From Prevotellaceae bacterium UBA6974 (GTDB lineage: Bacteria > Bacteroidota > Bacteroidia > Bacteroidales > Bacteroidaceae), in assembly GCA_002450165.1 (NCBI GenBank), contig DJYQ01000021.1, positions 1 through 39,708 on the forward strand: 39,708 bases of DNA. The letters are read 5' to 3'. The first letter of the stretch is position 1. Each line of letters starts with the position of its first letter. The notes under the pieces are model-generated. The model worked only from the letters and a program-made list of their open reading frames with translations, had not been told where the DNA came from and ran no database searches. Made by a program: the position numbers and the translations under genes. Below, piece after piece: positions 33,307 to 39,708 of the stretch.

Positions 33307-34638
33307 ATGAAACTTTGGGATAAAGGATACGAGATAAACAGTCAAATCGAGAACTATACGGTTGGACATGACCGCGAAATGGACCTTTATCTGGCACAGG
33401 ATGATGTGCTGGGTTCCATGGCACATATCACAATGCTCCGTAGCATAGAACTGCTGAAGGAAGACGAGCTGACCGCCCTCCTGGCTGAATTGCGCAAAAT
33501 CTATGGTATGGCTGTTGAAGGCGTTTTCCAGATTGAGGAAGACGTTGAGGATGTCCACTCGCAAGTCGAACTTATGCTTACTCGCAAACTTGGCGAAATG
33601 GGTAAGAAAATACATTCGGGCCGTTCCCGCAACGATCAGGTATTGGTTGATCTGAGGCTATTTACCCGTCGCCAACTAAGGCTTATCGTACAGGATGTAT
33701 TGGACTTGTTTCGGGCATTGCAGAAACAAAGTGAGCACTACGCATCCGTCCTTATGCCTGGCTATACCCACCTGCAGGTTGCTATGCCAAGCAGTTTTGG
33801 ATTGTGGTTCGGAGCATACGCCGAGAGCCTGGTGGATGATATGACGATGCTTCTGGCTGCATGGCGACAAACCAACAGGAACCCTTTAGGGTCAGCTGCC
33901 GGCTACGGAAGTAGCTTCCCGCTTAACCGTACCATGACAACAGATTTGCTGGGCTTTGATTCTATGGATTATAATGTCGTATATGCACAGATGGGACGTG
34001 GCAAAACCGAACGCAACGTTGCCTTTGCAATGGCCAGCGTTGCCGGTACGGTAAGTAAACTGGCATATGATGCCTGCATGTTCAATTCACAGAACTTCAA
34101 CTTCGTGCGCCTCCCCAAGGAATGCACCACAGGCTCAAGCATCATGCCTCATAAGAAAAATCCTGATGTTTTCGAACTGACACGTGCCAAATGTAATAAA
34201 TTGCAGAGCCTACCTCAGCAAATAATGATGATAATGAACAATCTGCCAAGTGGATATTTCCGCGATTTGCAAATTATAAAGGAAGTATTCTTGCCGTCAT
34301 TTCAGGAACTTCGCGATATATTGGCAATGACCACCTATATTGTCGATAAGATGCAGGTGCGTACGGATATTCTGGATGATCCGCGCTATGACCTGATATT
34401 CAGCGTTGAAGAGGTCAACCGCTTGGCTGCCAGTGGAATGCCTTTCCGCGATGCATATCGGAAAGTCGGTATGGATATAGAGGCAGGCAAATTCACTCCT
34501 TGCAAGGAAATCCACCATACTCACGAGGGTAGCATAGGTAATCTGTGCAATCGCGAAATCAGGCAGATGATGGACAAAATTGTTGCCGAATTTGATTTTC
34601 AGAAGATTGATAAGGCCATAAAGGCTTTTGGTTTATGA
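33307..34638 (+). CDS. argH: Argininosuccinate lyase
   Basis: A 443-residue enzyme of the fumarase/aspartase superfamily, cleaving argininosuccinate to arginine and fumarate. It has VHSQVELML, HSGRSRNDQVLVDLRL, PGYTHLQVAMPSSFG and the flexible catalytic loop GSSIMPHKKNPD (S277, S278). Slightly shorter than E. coli ArgH (about 457 residues), as usual in this phylum. Its stop overlaps the next gene's ATG (ATGA), implying coupled translation. Confidence 0.95.
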   Translation: MKLWDKGYEINSQIENYTVGHDREMDLYLAQDDVLGSMAHITMLRSIELLKEDELTALLAELRKIYGMAVEGVFQIEEDVEDVHSQVELMLTRKLGEMGKKIHSGRSRNDQVLVDLRLFTRRQLRLIVQDVLDLFRALQKQSEHYASVLMPGYTHLQVAMPSSFGLWFGAYAESLVDDMTMLLAAWRQTNRNPLGSAAGYGSSFPLNRTMTTDLLGFDSMDYNVVYAQMGRGKTERNVAFAMASVAGTVSKLAYDACMFNSQNFNFVRLPKECTTGSSIMPHKKNPDVFELTRAKCNKLQSLPQQIMMIMNNLPSGYFRDLQIIKEVFLPSFQELRDILAMTTYIVDKMQVRTDILDDPRYDLIFSVEEVNRLAASGMPFRDAYRKVGMDIEAGKFTPCKEIHHTHEGSIGNLCNREIRQMMDKIVAEFDFQKIDKAIKAFGL

Positions 34639-35213
34639 TACAGACATTGCACAGAATTATAGCTGTTATATTCCTGTTCTCGGCAGGTGTTATGTTTCAG
34701 GCATGCGGCCCTGCATATGATATGTATTGCAATATTTATGCCCGTTTCGTCGTCTCAAACGTATTAAGCGTATCTCCTACCCTATACCGTTCGTGCACAT
34801 CGTTAGGTGAATTCTGTACAATTACTAATCCTGTGGGTGGTGCTATGAAGCTCTATTTCAAGTCTATTGGGACTCCGGATCCTCCGTATCCTATGACTGC
34901 ACAAGAGGCTAAAAGTTTTGTCCTTGGTTTAGGTGGATTAATCGTGGGACTGCCGAGTCTTGCGGAACAGTTGGAAGAGGAGCCAAAGGTTGTTTGTTTT
35001 GATCTTACCTGCCCCAATTGCTATACTGATTACAACATCTCGCATCAGCTACGATATACCAGACTTGGTTATGTTGACTGTACCAGCTGCGGACGCAGTT
35101 ATGACCTTAATAGCAGCGGAATAGTATCCAGCGGCGAGACAGGACGCCCCCTATTTCGTTATCCTGTAAACTTCTTCCCATCTACCAATTCCCTTAGTAT
35201 TGTAAACAAATAA
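34635..35213 (+). CDS. Lipoprotein with a Rieske-like C-terminal half carrying two CxxC pairs
   Basis: A 192-residue lipoprotein with lipobox MFQAC (Cys24). Residues about 115-178 follow the plan of a Rieske domain (VVCFDLTCPNCYTDY...GYVDCTSCGRSYDLNSSG...GRPLFRYPV). The Rieske ligands CxH and CxxH are replaced by CPNC (126-129) and CTSC (149-152), which suits a zinc-ribbon or rubredoxin-like metal site. It is co-translated with argH. I cannot assign a function. The alternative is a structural zinc knuckle with no redox role. Confidence 0.65.
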   Translation: MIQTLHRIIAVIFLFSAGVMFQACGPAYDMYCNIYARFVVSNVLSVSPTLYRSCTSLGEFCTITNPVGGAMKLYFKSIGTPDPPYPMTAQEAKSFVLGLGGLIVGLPSLAEQLEEEPKVVCFDLTCPNCYTDYNISHQLRYTRLGYVDCTSCGRSYDLNSSGIVSSGETGRPLFRYPVNFFPSTNSLSIVNK

Positions 35214-35250
35214 AAAATCTCCCCGAGGAAATCCTTAGGGAGATTTTTTT
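35212..35250. terminator. Bidirectional terminator between convergent genes
   Basis: A stem pairing 35212-35223 with 35238-35249, with A-runs on the left arm and T-runs on the right, and a loop with a small inner pairing. It serves the pyrE operon and, on the other strand, the protease gene that ends at 35267. Confidence 0.85.
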
Positions 35251-35266
35251 CAAAAAACGACCGAGC

Positions 35267-37711
35267 CTACTTTAGCACCTTGCGTCCGTTACGGATATAA
35301 ATGCCGTGCTCCGGTACCGCATTCAGGCGTTGTCCGTTAATGTTGTAAATGACATTATTACCGGTGTTCTCGCCATATGCGTTGATACCGCTGATGCGTG
35401 TTGGCAAATCAACCTGCTGGTAATCACTCCAATATGACTGACCTTCGGTGCCGATGGCCTGGACACGATACTTGTAACTTGCAGCTGTAAGACCAGATAC
35501 TGTATAACTGGTAGCAGTCGTATTATACGAATATGTCTTATCCTGTATGCTTCCGACCTGTACGGCATATAGATAAAAACGCTTTTTGGAACCTGTCGAG
35601 TTAATCTGTATCTTGTAATCCGAAGTAATGCCGGTAAATTCAAACACAAAATCATCGGCCTGGTCTCCGGGTGAGCATGCCTGCGATGTACCGATTACGC
35701 TACCATTACTATTCAAAAGTGAAACCTCGACAGACGTAGCGTCTGTACCGTATTTCTTCAGATTCAGACTTACTGTAACCTTCCCGTCACGGCTCTTTCC
35801 TATAAGTGGAGTAGTGATAGTGCCGGCCGCCTTGGATGAACCTACCTTCAGACCACCTGGAGCCAGATATACCTTGGAACCTGTCCATCCTGATTGCTGT
35901 GTGTAATTATCCAGAGCGCTACCAACATCCGTATTTCCATCGCTTGTAACAGAAACTTTAGAGAAATCTTCCGAGAAATTTATCTCCTCCTGAGCATTGT
36001 CACTCTGCTCTACAACCTCCAGATTGTACGAAACAGCCTCATCAACTGCCTCCCAATTGGCTGTGAAGCCTGTGGTGGTAACGTCGGTAGCAGCCAAGAT
36101 ATTGGGAGTAGGTATAACTATACCACCGTCGAAAATGAACGAGATAAGTCCATCACTGCCCTCTGCAATATTTTCTATGGGCTTGCCCATGTACTTACGG
36201 CCATCAGTATTTGCATTATATAATGTTGCAGCAGGGGTGGTCGTGTCGGTGAACGAGGTCTTGTTGCTCTTTCCAGGCCACGGGTCTCCTGCAATTTGCT
36301 CAAACGTCGCAGACCATTGATACATGGTTGTCCCACCTGAACTCCACGATCGCTTGGTTCCGTAGCTATTGTCTGCAGGGATAAAAGTCATTCTTTGTCG
36401 CGAAGGAACGTCGTTGGGAGCATTCTTCTGCCAGACACTCTTGTCATAGTCAACATGCAGAATCATCATACCATGACCTCCTGTGTAGGAATCCCATTTT
36501 TCTGCCTGATGATTTTCCAGAAGATAATACTCGTTGTGGTGGTTCTGATTATATATAACATATGCTTCAGGCTCGCTGGTCAATGGTTTCATACCCGATA
36601 TCTTGCAGGGACTGGCCAACTCTGTCAGTTCCATCCAGCCTGCCCACCAGCGCTCGAAACTGGTATATGGAGCCGGGACCTCGCCTTGGTCGTTGGGTCC
36701 GTTGTACGAACCCCCGTCCATCAGATCCCAATACATCATGCCCTGACCGCCACTATAATCCGTATCATACAGATCGGCATATCCCAGACAATGACTGAAC
36801 TCATGACACGCTGTACCGATACCATCAATTGTGCTGGCATCTGCCAGTTCGCACGAAACAGCGTATGTATCGATTTTAACTCCGTCCAAAGTCTGCGGAC
36901 CGCTGCCATCACCATAATAGGCGCATGACGTTAAATCATATTCGTGAGGCCATATTACATTGTCATCGTCACTGGAAGCCTCGCCTTGCCCGGCATATAT
37001 GCAGAAAACCTGATCAACCTCTCCATCATCATCCCAATCGTAATCGGCAAAATTGACATAGCTGTCGGCCAAATTTACTGCCTCGATGACCATCTCTCCG
37101 GGATGTTCATCGTTACCGGAACTGTCATTGCTACCATAATAACTATGTTGCTTGCTGAGAGTCACAGGACCTACAACATCAAATGTCAGATCAAACTGCC
37201 CGTATGACTGGTCGTAGAAATAATCATGAACAGAACCCACACATCCTGTTTCGTTGTATCCTACCTTGTTAAATCTGTCATTAAAGACTGCCTGAGTATG
37301 ACTGGCATTGAATTTAACGTCCGAAAAATTGACAAGAATCACCAATCCTTTTTTCTGACCCTTTATAGTTGTAGGTTCCCCGAATACCTTACGCATACCT
37401 GGGCGTGCCAGTGTGCGATGTGATTCCATACGCGCAATACGCCGTGCATTGCTCTTTTGGGCACGCTCGTTTTGCGAAGCCCTCAGGTTATCCAACTCAA
37501 ATACTGACAGGTATCGCGCAATACCATTTTTTACCTGCAGCGCCTTGCCGTTATTGTCTATGAACCAGTGTCCATGCTCGTCACCTATCAGCATAGCCTC
37601 GATTTTTGTCCCGTCTGACAAGGTTAATGTACGTTTCGATCTTTTTGCTGGAACGGCAAGCATGGCAATAGACGTTGCCGCCAGCATAGCAATTATGAAA
37701 AGTCGTTTCAT
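35267..37711 (-). CDS. Secreted M6-family (immune inhibitor A-like) metalloprotease
   Basis: An 814-residue protein with a signal peptide (MKRLFIIAMLAATSIAMLAVPA). A propeptide-like region (SDGTKIEAMLIGDEHGHWFI) precedes the catalytic domain, which has HEFSHCLGYADLYDTD (H303, E304 and H307 of HExxH, then G and D of the metzincin-like M6 extension). Residues about 534-568 and 720-770 are two halves of a fibronectin type III domain, split by a jelly-roll-like domain of about 140 residues. The end, VIYNINGQRL...NGRKVLK, is a sorting-like tail also seen on the 4005-4859 product. It probably degrades proteins outside the cell. It lies 22 nt after pyrH. Confidence 0.88.
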   Translation of the reverse strand: MKRLFIIAMLAATSIAMLAVPAKRSKRTLTLSDGTKIEAMLIGDEHGHWFIDNNGKALQVKNGIARYLSVFELDNLRASQNERAQKSNARRIARMESHRTLARPGMRKVFGEPTTIKGQKKGLVILVNFSDVKFNASHTQAVFNDRFNKVGYNETGCVGSVHDYFYDQSYGQFDLTFDVVGPVTLSKQHSYYGSNDSSGNDEHPGEMVIEAVNLADSYVNFADYDWDDDGEVDQVFCIYAGQGEASSDDDNVIWPHEYDLTSCAYYGDGSGPQTLDGVKIDTYAVSCELADASTIDGIGTACHEFSHCLGYADLYDTDYSGGQGMMYWDLMDGGSYNGPNDQGEVPAPYTSFERWWAGWMELTELASPCKISGMKPLTSEPEAYVIYNQNHHNEYYLLENHQAEKWDSYTGGHGMMILHVDYDKSVWQKNAPNDVPSRQRMTFIPADNSYGTKRSWSSGGTTMYQWSATFEQIAGDPWPGKSNKTSFTDTTTPAATLYNANTDGRKYMGKPIENIAEGSDGLISFIFDGGIVIPTPNILAATDVTTTGFTANWEAVDEAVSYNLEVVEQSDNAQEEINFSEDFSKVSVTSDGNTDVGSALDNYTQQSGWTGSKVYLAPGGLKVGSSKAAGTITTPLIGKSRDGKVTVSLNLKKYGTDATSVEVSLLNSNGSVIGTSQACSPGDQADDFVFEFTGITSDYKIQINSTGSKKRFYLYAVQVGSIQDKTYSYNTTATSYTVSGLTAASYKYRVQAIGTEGQSYWSDYQQVDLPTRISGINAYGENTGNNVIYNINGQRLNAVPEHGIYIRNGRKVLK

Positions 37712-37733
37712 TACAGCTTATGTTTTTATTATA

Positions 37734-38441
37734 TTAATTATGTACAAGTGTACCAATATTTTCCCCCGAGATTACTTTTTTCAGATTGCCAGCAACGTCC
37801 ATGTTAAACACATAGATAGGCAGATTGTTCTGCATACACATCGCTGTAGCGGTGATATCCATTACCTTCAACCCCTTTGCAATAACATCGCTGTAAGTTA
37901 TGTCACTGAACTTAGTAGCTGTAAGATCCTGCTCGGGATCAGCAGTATAAATACCGTCAACGCGCGTTCCCTTCAGCATAACATCCGCTTCAATTTCAAT
38001 ACCACGCAATGACGAGCCTGTGTCAGTAGTGAAATAAGGTGAACCGGTTCCTGCCGACATAATCACAACCTCACCATTCTCCATGGCCTCGATGGCCTTC
38101 CATTTGGTATAGAACTCCCCTATCGGCTCCATGCGAATAGCAGTCAGAACACGGTTCTTCTGACCTACGGCATCCAATGCGCTGCTAAGAGCCAGCGAGT
38201 TGATAACCGTTGCACACATTCCCATCTGGTCTCCCTTTACACGGTCAAATCCCTTACCAGCTCCAGTAAGTCCCCTAAAGATGTTTCCACCACCTATCAC
38301 AATGCCTATCTGGACGCCCATATCTGCGATTTCCCTAATCTGCTGTGCATACTCCGAAAGGCGTTCGACGTTAATACCCTGTTTATTCTCTCCAGCCAAA
38401 CTTTCGCCTGACAGTTTCAATAAAATTCTCCTGAACTTCAT
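37734..38441 (-). CDS. pyrH: UMP kinase
   Basis: A 235-residue amino-acid-kinase-fold enzyme phosphorylating UMP to UDP. It shows RILLKLSGESLAG, IGIVIGGGNIFRG, GDQMGMCATVINSLAL, and TGSPYFTTDTGSSLRGIEIEAD followed by KGTRVDGIYTADP, all typical of bacterial PyrH. Full length. The start at 38441 is 35 nt downstream of birA. Confidence 0.96.
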   Translation of the reverse strand: MKFRRILLKLSGESLAGENKQGINVERLSEYAQQIREIADMGVQIGIVIGGGNIFRGLTGAGKGFDRVKGDQMGMCATVINSLALSSALDAVGQKNRVLTAIRMEPIGEFYTKWKAIEAMENGEVVIMSAGTGSPYFTTDTGSSLRGIEIEADVMLKGTRVDGIYTADPEQDLTATKFSDITYSDVIAKGLKVMDITATAMCMQNNLPIYVFNMDVAGNLKKVISGENIGTLVHN

Positions 38442-38476
38442 AATATCTGGTTTATATTTTCTTATCTGCCTATTTT

Positions 38477-39196
38477 CTATTCCATAACCATTTTGACATC
38501 CTTGAATGCATAATGCCGTTCCTTACCATGTATATCCCGGATTATCAGGCGGCCATTTGGCTCCACCCCCTGAATGGTACCTGTAAATCTGCCTTCTATG
38601 TCAGCAAACCCGTGTCTCTGTCCTCGTAGGTACAAAAATCGGTGATACAAGTTACGAATACGGTCATACCGACCGGATTGTATATCTTGACTGTATGTCT
38701 TGAAATTTTGTTCAAAATGATTTAATATTTCTTCTGGTGGTATGAATATTCCTGTTTCCAGCGCAATACTGGTAGCCGGTGCAGCCAAACCATCCGGGAA
38801 ATGCGTTTGGTTGATATTGATTCCTGTACCGATTACACTGCGTCTGATAAACTTTCCCTGCAACTGGTTCTCTATCAGCGTACCGGCAATCTTGCGGTGA
38901 TGCGCATATATGTCATTAGGCCATTTGATACTGACGTCATCAATATATTCCAACAACGTATCCCTTAATGCCAACGCATTGGCCTGGCTCAGGATGAAAC
39001 CATCGCTGACAGCAAGATTCGTTGGAACCAGCAACATACTGAACAGCAGATTCACCCCCGGCTCACTAATCCACGTACCGCTTTGACCACGCCCATTCGT
39101 CTGGTACTGTGCCCACACAATGGTAATGTCATCGGTAGGTACATAGTCCCGCAGATAATCGTTAGTTGATGTTATAGTACCTGTCTGTATTATCAT
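38477..39196 (-). CDS. birA: Biotin-[acetyl-CoA carboxylase] ligase
   Basis: A 239-residue enzyme with the biotin-binding motif GRGQSGTWISEPGVNLLFSM and the KWPNDIY and GTGININQ segments. The C-terminal region is the small SH3-like domain. It lacks the N-terminal winged helix of E. coli BirA, so it should ligate biotin but not repress biotin genes. It follows yraN by 4 nt. Confidence 0.94.
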   Translation of the reverse strand: MIIQTGTITSTNDYLRDYVPTDDITIVWAQYQTNGRGQSGTWISEPGVNLLFSMLLVPTNLAVSDGFILSQANALALRDTLLEYIDDVSIKWPNDIYAHHRKIAGTLIENQLQGKFIRRSVIGTGININQTHFPDGLAAPATSIALETGIFIPPEEILNHFEQNFKTYSQDIQSGRYDRIRNLYHRFLYLRGQRHGFADIEGRFTGTIQGVEPNGRLIIRDIHGKERHYAFKDVKMVME

Positions 39197-39200
39197 TCTC

Positions 39201-39557
39201 TCATGGACGGAAAGCCTGTTCTATATGTCGGATGTGCGGATTTTCTACTGCACCTGTTATTGTTATGATATCAAACCGGCACGGCAGGTCTATCATATTC
39301 AGCCGCAGATATGCATCCGCGGCATTAATCAAGTTGCGCATCTTGCGGAAATCCACGGAATCCTCGGGTTTTCCATAAAAGACGTTGGCCCTGGCCTTTA
39401 CCTCGACAAAAACAACTGTATCATCCTTTGTCGCAATCACATCAATCTCCTTGTGACCGCTTCTCCAGTTTTTGTCCACAATATCATAGCCCTTAGTACG
39501 CAGATACTGTATAGCTATGTCCTCGCCCTTGATTCCGAAATCATTATGTGCCGCCAT
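39201..39557 (-). CDS. yraN: YraN-family (UPF0102) putative endonuclease-like protein
   Basis: A 118-residue protein with the restriction-endonuclease-like core GEDIAIQYLRTKGYDIVDKNWRSGHKEIDVIA and VVFVEVKAR, giving the D-(ExK) active-site pattern. Its cellular role is not firmly established in general. Its ATG overlaps the stop codon of the upstream deaminase gene by one base. Confidence 0.93.
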   Translation of the reverse strand: MAAHNDFGIKGEDIAIQYLRTKGYDIVDKNWRSGHKEIDVIATKDDTVVFVEVKARANVFYGKPEDSVDFRKMRNLINAADAYLRLNMIDLPCRFDIITITGAVENPHIRHIEQAFRP

Positions 39558-39708
39558 TACCGCTTAGTCTTGAAGAACGACTGGATTATCTTCCTGCATT
39601 CCTGTTCCATAACACCACCTACTGCCTCGCAACGTGGATGCAAGGCACGTGGAGCGTATGTCCTAAATCCCCGTTTCGGGTCTCCGCAGCCATACACCAC
39701 ACGCAGTA
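39557..39708 (-). CDS. tadA: C-terminal end of a TadA-like tRNA/nucleoside deaminase (partial)
   Basis: The 49 residues visible before the stop at 39559-39557 read RVVYGCGDPKRGFRTYAPR, then CEAVGGVMEQECRKIIQSFFKTKR. The pattern matches the end of TadA, including the last helix (E. coli counterpart EITEGILADECAALLSDFF). The zinc site lies outside the window. Other cytidine-deaminase-like families end differently, but the assignment rests on the tail only. Confidence 0.7.
   Translation of the reverse strand, partial: LRVVYGCGDPKRGFRTYAPRALHPRCEAVGGVMEQECRKIIQSFFKTKR

Overview
The window is one contiguous piece of a Bacteroidales chromosome, most likely a Prevotella-like gut organism. The evidence is SusC/SusD pairs, lipoprotein-rich gene products, promoters of the Bacteroidetes type (TTTG, 19-21 nt, TAnnTTTG) in place of sigma70 boxes, few Shine-Dalgarno sites, and core gene orders typical of the phylum (uppS-bamA-ompH-murI; pyrE-SRPBCC-argH). 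The species is inferred only. I saw no tRNA, rRNA, CRISPR array, transposase or integrase.

Layout. (1) 1-410 is a junction. Bases 1-176 repeat 15489-15664 (the 5' part of an isomerase-like gene) with one mismatch, and are joined out of frame to the 3' end of a comM/yifB gene. The simplest reading is the novel joint of a tandem duplication whose unit is about 15.5 kb and carries the whole fructan locus; an assembly chimera is the main alternative. (2) 447-15049 is a fructan/fructose polysaccharide utilization locus: a membrane-spanning sugar sensor-AraC regulator with no histidine kinase, then a tightly spaced co-directional set. The set is exo-type GH32, a secreted two-domain protein of unknown function, SusC, SusD, a DUF4960 surface lipoprotein, a second lipoprotein GH32, an MFS monosaccharide transporter and a PfkB fructokinase. 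The content parallels Bacteroides thetaiotaomicron BT1754-BT1765. It covers the whole route: capture and cutting of fructan at the surface, import through SusC/D, periplasmic trimming to fructose, uptake and phosphorylation. (3) 15370-18389 is a two-gene operon for an L-fucose-isomerase-like protein and an SLC13-type permease with RCK_C domains, preceded by four TGTGG motifs at an exact 10-bp period. (4) 18390-19464 is a repeat-rich patch (direct repeats, a long hairpin, 23-bp and 11-bp tandem repeats) ending in a 5'-truncated Fic gene. (5) 19632-21598 holds a beta-barrel-like protein with a basic low-complexity linker and an anaerobic sulfatase-maturase-type radical SAM enzyme.

(6) 21590-29627, minus strand, is the envelope biogenesis block: a DUF6242 lipoprotein, a DUF6089 barrel, uppS, bamA, three tandem Skp/OmpH chaperones and murI. 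(7) 29712-35213 has ribD divergent from prmC-recX, then pyrE, an SRPBCC protein, argH and a lipoprotein with two CxxC pairs. (8) 35267-39708, minus strand, has an M6 family secreted protease, pyrH, birA, yraN and the 3' end of a tadA-like deaminase.

Most of regions 6-8 is ordinary core genome. The accessory and most interesting parts are regions 1-4.
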